NCBI GenBank assembly: GCA_018646565.1
Contig: JABGUO010000126.1
Span: 1 to 14,075, forward strand
DNA length: 14,075 nt
Source of the DNA: Opitutia bacterium
Lineage (GTDB): Bacteria; Verrucomicrobiota; Verrucomicrobiia; Opitutales; Seribacteraceae
Direction of reading: 5' to 3'
How positions within the stretch are numbered: the first letter of the stretch is position 1; each line of letters starts with the position of its first letter. Position numbers and translations under genes: made by a program. Under the pieces are notes generated by a model. That model was not told where the DNA came from and ran no database searches. It worked only from the letters and a program-made list of their open reading frames with translations. Shown here in pieces: positions 1 through 9,172 of this stretch.

Positions 1-1005
1 GAGGTACTTTCTGAAAATGATGTTCAATCAATCAGCGACCTAAAAGATACTTTCTCTGCAATCAAAAACGAGCTTGGTAAAGTCATTATTGGGCAAGAAG
101 ATGCTATTGAACGGATTTTTCTTTGCATGCTTTCCAAAGGACATTCACTTCTTATGGGAGTGCCCGGTTTAGCCAAAACTCTTCTCGTCAATTCCATTGC
201 CCAGGTAACTTCATTATCTTTTGGACGGATTCAATTTACTCCCGACCTTATGCCCTCTGATGTTACAGGCACCGAGATTCTACAGAATAAAAAAGTGGGA
301 GAAGGAAGGGAATTTGCATTCATCAAAGGTCCAATTTTTGCCAATGTAATCCTCGCGGACGAGATTAACAGAACGCCCCCCAAGACTCAGTCTGCTTTAC
401 TGGAGGCAATGCAGGAGAAAAGAGTTACCGTTGCGGGAACCAATCATCAACTTCAAGAACCCTTCTTCGTTCTCGCCACCCAAAATCCAATCGAACAAGA
501 AGGAACTTACCCACTTCCCGAAGCCCAATTGGACCGCTTCATGTTTCTTATTCAAATGGACTACCCGACGAGAAATGAAGAAATAGCAATCGCCAAGCAC
601 ACCACTATTGGATCCCTACCCAAGCTTAAGAAGATCATTTCGGGTAAGAAACTAAAGGAATTCCAACAACTTGTTGAGCGCGTACCCGTACCCGATCATG
701 TCCACGAATTGGCAGTCGACTTGGTTCGCAGAACGAGACCCAACTCCGATGAATCTCCAGCCTGGTTAAAGAAGTTGGTTCAATGGGGTGCCGGACCACG
801 AGCCGTTCAGTATCTAGTAAAGGGAGCAAAGGCACGGGCCGTCCTCGAGGGCAATTATATGACCTCTATGGAGGATGTCGAAAAAGTGGCCAACCCCGTT
901 CTTTCTCACCGGATTCTGACTAATTTCCATGCCCGTTCCGAAGGTATGAACAGTACAGAAGTAGTGGCCCGATTAATCGAAGACGCAAGAAAAGAACAAA
1001 GATAA
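1..1005 (+). CDS. MoxR-family AAA+ ATPase, 5' end truncated by the window edge
   Basis: Cytoplasmic AAA+ ATPase of the MoxR family, which typically works with VWA-domain proteins as a chaperone-like machine; its exact target here is unknown. The reading frame is open from base 1, so the gene starts upstream. A start at the ATG at 127 would cut into the conserved MoxR lead-in (VIIGQEDAIERI) and is rejected. Counting from the first visible codon, Walker A is GVPGLAKT (53-60), Walker B is ILADE with the MoxR hallmark DEINR (117-124), sensor 1 lies in ATQNPIEQEGTYPLPEAQLD (159-178) and is followed by the arginine of DRF (179). The C-terminal lid helices follow to residue 334. MoxR proteins are usually about 320-340 residues, so probably only a few residues are missing. 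The stop lies 3 bases before the DUF58 gene, the classic MoxR-DUF58 pairing. Confidence 0.97.
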   Translation, partial: EVLSENDVQSISDLKDTFSAIKNELGKVIIGQEDAIERIFLCMLSKGHSLLMGVPGLAKTLLVNSIAQVTSLSFGRIQFTPDLMPSDVTGTEILQNKKVGEGREFAFIKGPIFANVILADEINRTPPKTQSALLEAMQEKRVTVAGTNHQLQEPFFVLATQNPIEQEGTYPLPEAQLDRFMFLIQMDYPTRNEEIAIAKHTTIGSLPKLKKIISGKKLKEFQQLVERVPVPDHVHELAVDLVRRTRPNSDESPAWLKKLVQWGAGPRAVQYLVKGAKARAVLEGNYMTSMEDVEKVANPVLSHRILTNFHARSEGMNSTEVVARLIEDARKEQR

Positions 1006-1008
1006 AGG

Positions 1009-1917
1009 ATGGGAAGACGCAAAAAGAGCTACTCTCATTACGTCGATCAAGATTCTCTCTCCCGAATTTCCGGAGAACCACTACTTACGCCTTTCTCCAT
1101 GGAGGGAAGTATATCCGGACACCATCGAAGTCCCCATAAAGGATCCAGCGTAGAATTTGCAGAGTATCGGGAGTACACCGAGGGAGAGGATCCAAAAAGG
1201 ATGGACTGGCGGGTGTTTGCCAGGACCGATCGTTATTATCTCAAGGAGTACGAAGCCGAAACAAACCTGAGAGCTCACTTTGCTCTCGACTGCAGCGGTT
1301 CGATGAATTTCGGGGATAGCATAAGCAAATTTGAATTTTCAAAAAAACTGCTAAGTACACTCGCATACCTTTATGTCGGTCAGGGAGATGCGGTGGGACT
1401 ACACACTATCCGAGACCGAAAAACCCAGGTTTTACCCGCCCAAAGAAACCCTTCTCAAATTCAGGAAATCCTGGAAATTATTGGTCCCCTCAAACCAAAA
1501 GGCGAAACTCGCCTATCTGCATCACTTCATGAGATTGCCGAGACCGTACGGATGCGTGCCACGATCTTCGTGGTTTCCGATATGCTGGATGACCCAGAAG
1601 AAATTATGGATGCTGTCCTCCATCTTCGAGACCGCAAGCACGAGGTAGTGCTCTTTCATGTATTCGATCCCCAGGAACTTAACTTTACCTTTGACCGACC
1701 CACCCGATTTGTGGATATGGAGGGAGGAGGTTCCCTCATTACCGAACCGACTGTCATCCGGGAGGAATATCTCGCCCGCTTAAACGCCCATGTCGATCAA
1801 CTTGAAAAGGGTTGCCTGGAATCTCAGGCTCGCTACCACCAAGTTCGCACGGACAGTCCAGTGGTCACAGTAATTGATAATTTTTCGGCCAACCGTATTA
1901 GTGGCAAGGCAGCATGA
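1009..1917 (+). CDS. DUF58 domain protein with VWA-like fold (MoxR partner)
   Basis: 302-residue soluble DUF58 protein, the usual partner of MoxR ATPases. The DUF58 signature is clear: SGHHRSPHKGSSVEFAEYRE (36-55) and GEDPKRMDWRVFARTDRYYL (59-78), matching the family pattern G-x-H-x-S-x-x-x-G-x-x-x-EFAE-x-R...G-D-x-x-R-x-DW-x-x-x-AR. It carries a MIDAS, DCSGS (94-98), with a candidate threonine in GETRL (166-170) and an aspartate in VVSDM (188-192), so metal binding looks intact. There are no transmembrane segments; this is the short cytoplasmic form rather than the longer N-terminally anchored form. The ATG follows the MoxR stop by 3 bases, with AAAGG directly against it, so re-initiation by ribosomes leaving moxR is likely. 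The stop overlaps the next start as ATGA. The family call is strong; the biochemical role is unproven. Confidence 0.95.
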   Translation: MGRRKKSYSHYVDQDSLSRISGEPLLTPFSMEGSISGHHRSPHKGSSVEFAEYREYTEGEDPKRMDWRVFARTDRYYLKEYEAETNLRAHFALDCSGSMNFGDSISKFEFSKKLLSTLAYLYVGQGDAVGLHTIRDRKTQVLPAQRNPSQIQEILEIIGPLKPKGETRLSASLHEIAETVRMRATIFVVSDMLDDPEEIMDAVLHLRDRKHEVVLFHVFDPQELNFTFDRPTRFVDMEGGGSLITEPTVIREEYLARLNAHVDQLEKGCLESQARYHQVRTDSPVVTVIDNFSANRISGKAA

Positions 1918-3878
1918 CTTTCCTTCAACCAATTGCCCTACTTGGGCTCTTATTGGCTTTAGCCCCGATCATCATTCATCTCCTGAATCTTCTCAGACAC
2001 CGAACCGTGCCTTGGGCAGCCACCCGCTTCCTTTTCCAAGCCCGAAAGAGTTCTTCGCGTCTATCGAAACTGAAAAGATGGCTCATTCTTCTCTTAAGAG
2101 TACTGGCCTTAGCAGCCCTCGCTTTCATGATCGCTCGACCTACGACGGGAGGTGACTCCCTTTTCTCCCTTTCCAATGGGAGCCCGGAAGTACTTGTCTT
2201 GGTTCTCGACAGATCCGCGAGTATGGAAACAACTACGGATAAGGATTCCATGACCAAAAGACAGAAAGCACTGGAAGCCTTTCAATCCTTCGCAAGACCA
2301 TGGACAGAAAGCCGCCTTGTGGTTCTCGACTCCGCACTGGAGGAACCTTTTTTTATCGATCGTGCTGATTCCTTCAAAGACGAAGCACTCCAGCGGTTTT
2401 TCGGACCGACCGATACAGCGGCCGATCTGCCCGGGACCCTCTCGAAGGCGTTGGATTGGTTAGAGGAAACAGGAGTTGGGACAGCCGAGGTTCTCGTAGT
2501 CTCCGACATGCAAAGCAGTAACTGGGAGCTTGAACGGAATGCCGATATCATGAGAAAAATAAACCGGACACTTTTTGAAAAAAAGGATTTTTGGAAACTG
2601 ACTTTTCTGAACATGGCAGACCCACCGCCCTACAACCTCAGTTTGACAGTAGATCAAGTTAATCGAATGCCCAACAAGGTTGAACCAGTCTTAAACTTGC
2701 GGAAAAAAGGACGAGGAAAAGAGGAAGTTCGATTGACTGCCCGAATGAATGGTAAATCCGATCTACTGGAAGTTGAATTAGTATCCCAAAGCGTACTGTG
2801 GCGCCCTACCTTTGGCCTTAAAAATGAACCGGAGGAAGGATGGATTTCAATCCACAGTCCAGACGATTTTTGCCAATCTGACAACATCTGCTATCTCACC
2901 TATGGCTCTACCGAACCTCCGCAAGTTGCGGTACGGGCTTCCAATCCAAGAACCAGCCTAATTCTTCGTTCGGCATCTCAAACCGAACAAGGTGAACTCG
3001 CTGATCCTCTCCCTTTAAGCGGTTTCGGAAAGAAGGACATACTTTCCAGAAAGATTCTCATTCATCAAGGGGAAATCAATTCGAAGGTGGAGAAAGTCCT
3101 CGAGGAATTTGTCATCAAGGGAGGAAGCCTTGTTCTTTTTCCACCCGAGGTAACAAGTTCGGATGGTTCCAAATTACTTTCCTGGAATTCCATGGAGGAA
3201 AAGTTGGAAGATGAAATTTTTCAAGTCAGTAACTGGAGGGAAGATTCTGGACTCCTTACCAATTCATCGGACGGCAACCGGCTACCCCTCGACCGCCTTG
3301 CAATCAAAAGACGCAGAACTCCGCAACAAGGAGAGGCCCTGGCCTACTATTCGGATGGCAAGCCCTTCCTCTCCTGTCTGACTCTCGGGAAAGGGATTGT
3401 CTATGCCTTTTCAACTCTTCCTCTAGATAGTTGGTCGAGTATGTCCGATGGCTATGTCCTCGTCCCTGCCCTACAGCGACTGATCGAGGAGTCCTCCTCC
3501 TCCAACTCCTTTATCCAGTCTTGGTTCTGCGGAGAGAAGGAATCTAAAGAATCTATTTTATTTGAACCGATTGGAGATGCAAAAGACAATGTTCCCTATC
3601 TCCATGCAGGAATCTACAGGGTTAATGGAAGGCTCACTGCGATCAACCGTCCCAAGAGCGAAAATGACACCTTATTCCTGACAGTAGAACAAATCCTCGA
3701 GAAACTCCCGAGTATTTCCCCCCGCCTGTTAGAAGACGAGTCTTCCTCCGGTTCAAATGACCGGTCGGAAGCCTGGTCCTTTTTTCTGACCCTTTGCCTA
3801 ATCCTGCTTTTGGGGGAGGCATTGTTAGGTCAACCGGCATTGGCACGTGAAAACAAGGCCATTTCGATCAATGCTTGA
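1914..3878 (+). CDS. BatA-like N-terminal, VWA-domain membrane protein
   Basis: 654-residue inner-membrane protein. The N-terminus matches the BatA/aerotolerance-regulator N-terminal domain: a membrane helix at about 4-22, then LLNLLRHRTVPWAATRFL (23-40), a basic loop, and a second helix at about 57-75 ending in ARP. A VWA domain follows with MIDAS DRSAS (99-103), a candidate threonine in FFGPTDTAADLP and an aspartate in VVSDM. The middle holds a region resembling class I glutamine amidotransferases without visible catalytic residues (LEEFVIKGGSLVLFPP). A third helix lies near the C-terminus (about 618-637), leaving a short tail. The bulk between helices 2 and 3 should face one side of the membrane. 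The start is the ATGA overlapping the DUF58 stop, with AAGG only 4 bases upstream. It is probably a membrane platform for MoxR/DUF58, by analogy with Bat operons. Confidence 0.93.
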   Translation: MTFLQPIALLGLLLALAPIIIHLLNLLRHRTVPWAATRFLFQARKSSSRLSKLKRWLILLLRVLALAALAFMIARPTTGGDSLFSLSNGSPEVLVLVLDRSASMETTTDKDSMTKRQKALEAFQSFARPWTESRLVVLDSALEEPFFIDRADSFKDEALQRFFGPTDTAADLPGTLSKALDWLEETGVGTAEVLVVSDMQSSNWELERNADIMRKINRTLFEKKDFWKLTFLNMADPPPYNLSLTVDQVNRMPNKVEPVLNLRKKGRGKEEVRLTARMNGKSDLLEVELVSQSVLWRPTFGLKNEPEEGWISIHSPDDFCQSDNICYLTYGSTEPPQVAVRASNPRTSLILRSASQTEQGELADPLPLSGFGKKDILSRKILIHQGEINSKVEKVLEEFVIKGGSLVLFPPEVTSSDGSKLLSWNSMEEKLEDEIFQVSNWREDSGLLTNSSDGNRLPLDRLAIKRRRTPQQGEALAYYSDGKPFLSCLTLGKGIVYAFSTLPLDSWSSMSDGYVLVPALQRLIEESSSSNSFIQSWFCGEKESKESILFEPIGDAKDNVPYLHAGIYRVNGRLTAINRPKSENDTLFLTVEQILEKLPSISPRLLEDESSSGSNDRSEAWSFFLTLCLILLLGEALLGQPALARENKAISINA

Positions 3879-6054
3879 ATTTTTGGACTGGCGACTTACT
3901 TGGGATTGGTTCGACCTTTTGCTCGTTCTATTTGTCTTGGCCCTCAGCATATTTCTGTCTTGGCGTGCTTGGAATCGTTCTGGAAAAAAGAAAAGTATTC
4001 TGGCTCTTGAAATCTTTCGTTTCTCGATTGTAGCGCTGATCCTAATTACTCTGTTCAACCCTGAAAAAGTGAATAAACAGGAAAAGCAGGACCCTCCTGA
4101 AATCATCTGCCTGCTCGATGTATCGGAAAGTATGAGTACCCTCGACACCATAGACTCAAACGGTTCCATCGGCTCGCGCATTGAATGGGCACGCAAAGCC
4201 ATTGATTCGAAATGGAGAAAAAGTCTCGAGCAGAACGCAACCGTAACCCTAACCCCATTTTCATCTGGAGAAGGTACCGGTGCTACTGATCTCGCCCTCG
4301 CACTTGAAGAATCCTTAGAAGACGGTGATAACCTTAAGGCGATTCTTTTTCTTTCGGATGGAGACTCAAATACCGGACCCTCCATTCTTTCGTTGGCCGG
4401 AAAATGCCGGGCGGCTTTGGTTCCAGTATACAGTATACAAATCGGTGCTGCCAAACCGCTACCCGATCTTTCACTTGATGATGCCTTTGCCCCCTCCTTT
4501 GCCTTGCAGGATGAAAAAATTACCATTAATTATCGAGTCAGCAACACCTTCGAAAATCGACGTGAGACAATCCTCAGGCTGTTCGCAAACGACAAACTGG
4601 TAACGCAAAAACCCTTGCTAATTCGTGCTTCAGAAGACACCGCCGGGGGTATTGCGTGGATGCCTCCAAACGAAGGAAATTATGAGCTAAAAGTCTCTGT
4701 GCAAGAGGTTCAAGGTGAAAGCTTACCGGGAAATAACGAAAGGATACTTTCCACTCGGGTTGAAAACAAGATAATCAAAGCTCTTATCGTCGATTCTTTC
4801 CCCCGTTGGGAATATCGTTTTTTACGCAACGCTCTGGACAGGGATCCAGGGATTGACATGAAATGCATTCTTTTTCATCCCGGTATTGCCCCGGGAGAAG
4901 GAAAGGGATATCTCCCCGGTTTCCCGAGCACCAAAGATGAACTCGCTTCATTCGATGTCGTTTTTCTCGGTGATGTGGGACTGGGTGAAAACGAACTTAG
5001 CGAGGAACAATGTCAAAACCTGGACGAACTCATTCGTCTACAAGCTTCCGGATTGGTTTTCCTTCCTGGGCGCAGAGGAAGGCAATTGACCTTCACTAAT
5101 TCTCCGATATCCGATCTTTTGCCCATCGTGTACGACCCTCAAAAACCCACTGGTCTCGGAACCTCGAACCAATCGAAGTTGGAGCTGACGGCACGCGGCA
5201 AAGATCACTGGCTAACCAACCTCCGAGGAGCAGGAGAACCAGACCGGCAATTTTGGGATAGACTTCCCGGGTTTCATTGGTCTGCCATAGTAAGCAAAAG
5301 TAGACCAGGATCCGAGGTGTTGGCCGTTCATTCCAATTTCCGTAACGACTGGGGACGTATGCCCACCTTGGCCATCCGCTATGCCGGAGCCGGAAAAACT
5401 CTCTTTCTCGGCAGTGACGGAGCGTGGCGATGGAGACGGGGAGTCGAAGACAAATACCACTACCGTTTCTGGAGCCAAGTCGTACGTTGGATGGCCCACG
5501 GGAGATATTTGGCAGAAAAAGAAGGCATTCGTTTGATTCCCGATCCGGAGAGGCCAAAGTCCGGAGAAAATGTTTTTGTCCGCTGTATTGTCTTGGATAA
5601 AGCCGGTTTTCCTTTGGAGGATGGTGAGGTGGACGGTGTAATTATTCATCCAAGAGGACAAAGGGAAAGCCTTCGCTTCGCTGCTGACGAAGAAGGACCG
5701 GGCGTCTATCTGGCCTCCTTCAAGGCCCGGGAACCAGGAGATCTTCGCATGGAGGTCAAGACTTTCCCTGCAGAAAGAGAGTTAGGCATGACCCTTAAAG
5801 TTGAAAGGCAAACGAAAGAGAAACTAGGTCAACCGGTAGTCTCACGCGACTTACTCCAGCTAGCCCGATTAACGGGAGGGAAATCAGTAAACTATCAAGA
5901 GTATAATGAGGTAACCCAAGCACTTTCCTTTCTTCCCGCCCCCCAAGCCGTAATTCAAATCCATAGGCTTCGTACCGATACCACATGGGGACTTTTTCTC
6001 TTTGGATTACTAGTAATTTACTGGACGGGGCGCAAACTGGTAGGGATGATTTAA
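3871..6054 (+). CDS. VWA domain membrane protein with GATase1-like region
   Basis: 727-residue inner-membrane protein, second membrane VWA subunit of the cluster. It has two N-terminal helices (about 14-32 and 43-62), then a VWA domain with MIDAS DVSES (83-87), a threonine in GATD (137-140) and an aspartate in LSDGDSNTG (161-169). A beta-rich segment follows (about 200-295), then a GATase1-like region beginning ALIVDSFPRWEYRFLRNALD (304-323), with FDVVFLGDVG and LVFLPGRRGR as later strands. FLGSDGAWRWRRG and YHYRFWSQVVRWM are typical of these planctomycetal/verrucomicrobial VWA proteins. A last helix (about 705-719) ends at a basic tail. I chose ATG 3871, which overlaps the preceding stop by 8 bases and places the first helix close to the N-terminus as in relatives. 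A GTG at 3847 would add eight residues (MKTRPFRS); neither start has a strong ribosome-binding site. Confidence 0.9.
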   Translation: MLEFLDWRLTWDWFDLLLVLFVLALSIFLSWRAWNRSGKKKSILALEIFRFSIVALILITLFNPEKVNKQEKQDPPEIICLLDVSESMSTLDTIDSNGSIGSRIEWARKAIDSKWRKSLEQNATVTLTPFSSGEGTGATDLALALEESLEDGDNLKAILFLSDGDSNTGPSILSLAGKCRAALVPVYSIQIGAAKPLPDLSLDDAFAPSFALQDEKITINYRVSNTFENRRETILRLFANDKLVTQKPLLIRASEDTAGGIAWMPPNEGNYELKVSVQEVQGESLPGNNERILSTRVENKIIKALIVDSFPRWEYRFLRNALDRDPGIDMKCILFHPGIAPGEGKGYLPGFPSTKDELASFDVVFLGDVGLGENELSEEQCQNLDELIRLQASGLVFLPGRRGRQLTFTNSPISDLLPIVYDPQKPTGLGTSNQSKLELTARGKDHWLTNLRGAGEPDRQFWDRLPGFHWSAIVSKSRPGSEVLAVHSNFRNDWGRMPTLAIRYAGAGKTLFLGSDGAWRWRRGVEDKYHYRFWSQVVRWMAHGRYLAEKEGIRLIPDPERPKSGENVFVRCIVLDKAGFPLEDGEVDGVIIHPRGQRESLRFAADEEGPGVYLASFKAREPGDLRMEVKTFPAERELGMTLKVERQTKEKLGQPVVSRDLLQLARLTGGKSVNYQEYNEVTQALSFLPAPQAVIQIHRLRTDTTWGLFLFGLLVIYWTGRKLVGMI

Positions 6055-6058
6055 CAAG

Positions 6059-9000
6059 ATGAATGAATTGAACAGACAAAATAGAGAATTACCTCAAGCA
6101 ATGAGAGATGACACCTTGCCCTCATCGTTGATTGAATCTCTTACCAACCTGACAAGGCTCTCCCGTAAAATCTTTTCGATCAAGTTCGGATCTCTTTTAC
6201 TGGTTTCTCTCTGCATGTCTTGGTTGGGTCTTTTTATTTCAGACCGGTTATGGGATACCCCCATTAGCGTTCGATTACTAGTAAGTTGTTCGGGATGGCT
6301 TGGGGCGATTTTATTCGCCTGGATGATCCGTAGAAATGCCTTTTTGAAATCCACCTCACCCAAGTGGCTCGCCAGGCAAGTGAGAGCGAAGTTCGGTGGA
6401 CCGGGCGATCGTTTTTTAGGTATCATTGAATTGGCGGAAAAAAGGAATACAGATTCCCCCCACTATTCCGAATCTCTTTATCAAGCCGCTCTTCAACGGG
6501 TCGAAAAAGAGATCTCGCACCTGTCCCTTTCGGAGACCTTCGACCGACAGTCAGGCAGACGGGCAGGCATTGCTGCAATACTTTGCCTGTTCGCCACACT
6601 CGCCTGCTTTTATACTTACCCTGGACTTGCCCAAAACGCCTCTATGCGTTGGGCCTCTCCCTGGTCAAACCTCCAACGTAAGACCCTCACCCGATTTTCC
6701 GAAGTTCCCTCAATTCTTCATATCGCAAAAGGAGAAACAACCACCCTTCCGCTTACCTTGGCCGATGATTCAGAAAAAAAACCCGATGAGATTCAACTGA
6801 GTGGTCCCAATGATCTTATCCTCAAGGCCGACAGGAAGGATAATCTTTATAAATTCCTCATACCGGGCCAGCAAAAAACGAGGAGATTAGAACTCAAGGC
6901 CGGAGACTACAGAGGGGAAATAACCCTGGTTCCTCTTACACGGCCAAGCATAGAACTATTCCAGGCAACGGTTTCTTTTCCTCAATACCTATCACTCCCC
7001 GATTATAGAACCGATTCATTTACGAGATTAGTCTCCTTCCCCATTGGTTCGGATTTGATTATCAAAGGTCAAACGGACCGGGAACTCTCGAATGTTACTG
7101 CTTCCTCCGACACCGGTCCGCTTAACTCGGAAAAAAATAAGGATTCATTCCTCATTCGATTGAACGATGTGGAGAAGGACCAATCGGTGGAAATTGGTTT
7201 CATTGATCAGTTTGGTCTCACACCAAAACAAAATCACTTCATTGATTTACTTGCTCTGCCAGATGCTCCTCCAACCATTAATATCAGTAAATTGCCATCC
7301 GAATCTTCCATTCTCCTTTTCGAGACTAAGACCCTCGAGATCATGGCAAAGGACGACTTCGGGGTAGCCGAGAGTCGCCTAAAAATGAAAGCCATCCGTG
7401 GGAATGACCTCCTCATCGAAAGCACACTTTATATCCAAACCGAAAAAGAAAGTAACCTTTCCGTAACCAACTTTGATTTCCCCTTCGATCCAAGACTCTT
7501 TACACTCCAAGACGGAGACATCGCTGAATTCAGTGCTCAAGTCCTCGACCGAATGCCAGGTCGGGAATTGAGCTCGTCCCGAACTGTAAGGTTTTTCGTC
7601 GTAGGTCCCGAAAAGCATGCCCAACTCATTCGGGAAAATATGGAGACAATTATTTCACGCACTTCCGAAATTGCTCGTGAACAGGAAAGCCTTCTGATGG
7701 AAACAATCGAAATCGAAGAGTGGGTGGAAGACAGTGAAGAATCCCTCGATCCGAAGACGGTGCAAAAACTTTCAAAATTGGCCGACATGCAAAGAACGAA
7801 TTCACGCAACCTAAGAAATAATGCGGAAGAAGGAATGAAGGTGCTAGAAGAGGCAGCAAGAAATCCGGTCTTTGATCAAGAAGCCCTGGAGGATTTTGGA
7901 GAAACTCTTGAAAAGATGAAAGGCGTAGCCTCCAGTAAGATGAATCCCGCCAGTTCAAAAATGAACCAGGCCCAAGCATCCAACCCCTCCTCGGCCTCGG
8001 AATCGCTCGCCGAAGCCGAACAACTCGAGCGTGAAGCGATTAGCGAACTTCAGGAAATACTGGCTGACAGTTCGGAACAACTCGACAGGCTCGAAGCACT
8101 TAATTTTGCCCAACGTCTTCGAAAGGTGGAACAGACCGAAAAGAACTTAACCAAGGGAATACTCAAAATTCTACCCGCATCCATTGGAGCAAATATTGAA
8201 CTACTAACACCAAAGGTTTCAAAAGAAAAAGACCGGATGGAAATGCTCCAATTCGACACCCATTTGGAGGCGGGAGAAATTCAAAAGGAAATTAGCCGGT
8301 TTCATGAAAGAACGGGCAAAGAGGTCTACGGAGAGGTAAGTAAATTAATGGAGAAAGAAAAGACAGAAAGTGGATTACTGACGATCTCGCACAAAATTGA
8401 ACGTAATATAGCCTTCGAGGCTATGGACGAACTTGAATCATGGGAAGAGAAATTCAAAGTGTGGGCGGACATGCTCGATGCACAAATCTCTCCGTCGGGG
8501 AGCGGTTCGGGGCAAGGCCAAGGAGAGGGAATGGGAAAAGACATCACAGAACAAATCCTCGCTCTTTTGAGAATCCGCGATGGTCAAGGGGATATTATTA
8601 AGAAGACTCAAATCGTTGACAGCGGTAACTTTAAAGCAAAGCGTGAAAACTGGACAAACACCCTCAACGATCAACAGCTAGAACTCATGCTTGATCTGAC
8701 CGATATTCAAATCGAGCTCGCCGAGGAAAGTCTCAATCCCCTATTTGACGATACCCATACCGCAATGTCCGAATCGGCTATCGGGTTAAAAAAAGGCGAA
8801 GTAGGAGAAGTAACACAAAAAGCCCAAACTCAATCCAAGGAGATCATAACCGACCTAATCAACCTAATTTTGGAGACGAACAACTCCCCACAATCGAGTA
8901 CTCAGGGACTCAGCATAACGGCGATGCAGTTCCTAATGCAGCAACTAGGACAGGGAGGTGAAGGAAAAGCCCCGGTCATGACGGCCGGAAAATCAGGAGG

Positions 9001-9172
9001 AGGTTCGAACCAAGGAGGATCGAGCGACCGCGATCTTGGCGAAAACGCAGGTGAAGTCCTAAACTTACCTAAAGACTCCCGGAAATCTAGGAAAAGCGGT
9101 GGGATGTCTCAATCCCCTCCTCCTGAGTTCAAAAAAATTATGGAAAATTATTTTAGGAGTATAGAAGAATGA
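6059..9172 (+). CDS. DUF4175-like membrane and coiled-coil protein
   Basis: 1037-residue protein resembling the DUF4175 family usually found after MoxR/VWA genes; its biochemical function is unknown. Two helices (about 44-63 and 73-91) frame a short loop, a cytoplasmic-looking segment contains GGPGDRFLGIIELAEKR (113-129), and a third helix lies at about 169-187. A long beta-rich region follows (about 200-510), including an Ig-like strand pattern around FQATVSFPQYLSLPDY (301-316). From about 517 the protein becomes highly charged and helical, probably coiled coil. There is a tandem seven-residue repeat at 624-637, a Gly/Ser/Gln linker (SGSGSGQGQGEGMG, about 813-826) and a second Gly/Ser-rich stretch near 964-989. 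The start ATG lies 4 bases after the previous stop, with AGGGA 12 bases upstream. The C-terminus overlaps the next gene as ATGA. It may be a scaffold linking membrane VWA proteins to periplasmic partners (inference). Confidence 0.92.
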   Translation: MNELNRQNRELPQAMRDDTLPSSLIESLTNLTRLSRKIFSIKFGSLLLVSLCMSWLGLFISDRLWDTPISVRLLVSCSGWLGAILFAWMIRRNAFLKSTSPKWLARQVRAKFGGPGDRFLGIIELAEKRNTDSPHYSESLYQAALQRVEKEISHLSLSETFDRQSGRRAGIAAILCLFATLACFYTYPGLAQNASMRWASPWSNLQRKTLTRFSEVPSILHIAKGETTTLPLTLADDSEKKPDEIQLSGPNDLILKADRKDNLYKFLIPGQQKTRRLELKAGDYRGEITLVPLTRPSIELFQATVSFPQYLSLPDYRTDSFTRLVSFPIGSDLIIKGQTDRELSNVTASSDTGPLNSEKNKDSFLIRLNDVEKDQSVEIGFIDQFGLTPKQNHFIDLLALPDAPPTINISKLPSESSILLFETKTLEIMAKDDFGVAESRLKMKAIRGNDLLIESTLYIQTEKESNLSVTNFDFPFDPRLFTLQDGDIAEFSAQVLDRMPGRELSSSRTVRFFVVGPEKHAQLIRENMETIISRTSEIAREQESLLMETIEIEEWVEDSEESLDPKTVQKLSKLADMQRTNSRNLRNNAEEGMKVLEEAARNPVFDQEALEDFGETLEKMKGVASSKMNPASSKMNQAQASNPSSASESLAEAEQLEREAISELQEILADSSEQLDRLEALNFAQRLRKVEQTEKNLTKGILKILPASIGANIELLTPKVSKEKDRMEMLQFDTHLEAGEIQKEISRFHERTGKEVYGEVSKLMEKEKTESGLLTISHKIERNIAFEAMDELESWEEKFKVWADMLDAQISPSGSGSGQGQGEGMGKDITEQILALLRIRDGQGDIIKKTQIVDSGNFKAKRENWTNTLNDQQLELMLDLTDIQIELAEESLNPLFDDTHTAMSESAIGLKKGEVGEVTQKAQTQSKEIITDLINLILETNNSPQSSTQGLSITAMQFLMQQLGQGGEGKAPVMTAGKSGGGSNQGGSSDRDLGENAGEVLNLPKDSRKSRKSGGMSQSPPPEFKKIMENYFRSIEE
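7928..7969 (+). repeat. Tandem seven-residue repeat inside the DUF4175-like gene
   Basis: Two adjacent copies of ASSKMNP/ASSKMNQ (residues 624-637). The two DNA copies differ at several synonymous positions (aag/aaa, aat/aac, tcc-agt/agt-tca), so this is an old duplication kept at protein level or a chance match. It sits between a charged helical region and a Ser/Ala/Glu-rich stretch. Confidence 0.75.
9155..9159 (+). promoter_or_regulatory. Strong ribosome-binding site for the toroid protein gene
   Basis: AGGAG lies 9 bases before the ATG at 9169, inside the last codons of the DUF4175-like gene. It is the only textbook-strength Shine-Dalgarno sequence among the internal starts of the cluster, so this secreted protein may be made in larger amounts than its neighbours. 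Its start also overlaps the upstream stop (ATGA), so coupling and independent initiation could both operate. Confidence 0.7.

Noticed and set aside
127..129. ATG at 127 as the start of the MoxR gene
   Set aside because: The frame is open to base 1 and the upstream codons encode the conserved MoxR segment VIIGQEDAIERI.
4425..4438. Direct repeat AGTATAC-AGTATAC with palindromic GTATAC
   Set aside because: It lies inside the conserved VWA coding region (PVYSIQIG), is very short and has no relation to any start. Chance is sufficient.
3825..4526. 233-codon open frame on the minus strand
   Set aside because: It lies fully antisense to the BatA-like and VWA genes, whose domain motifs are certain. 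Its product is Ser/Arg-rich with no recognisable domain, as expected of a shadow frame.
5096..5661. Two overlapping minus-strand open frames of about 150 codons
   Set aside because: Both are antisense to the conserved GATase1-like region (RYAGAGKTLFLGSDG and following). Neither shows a domain, a signal peptide or a ribosome-binding site.
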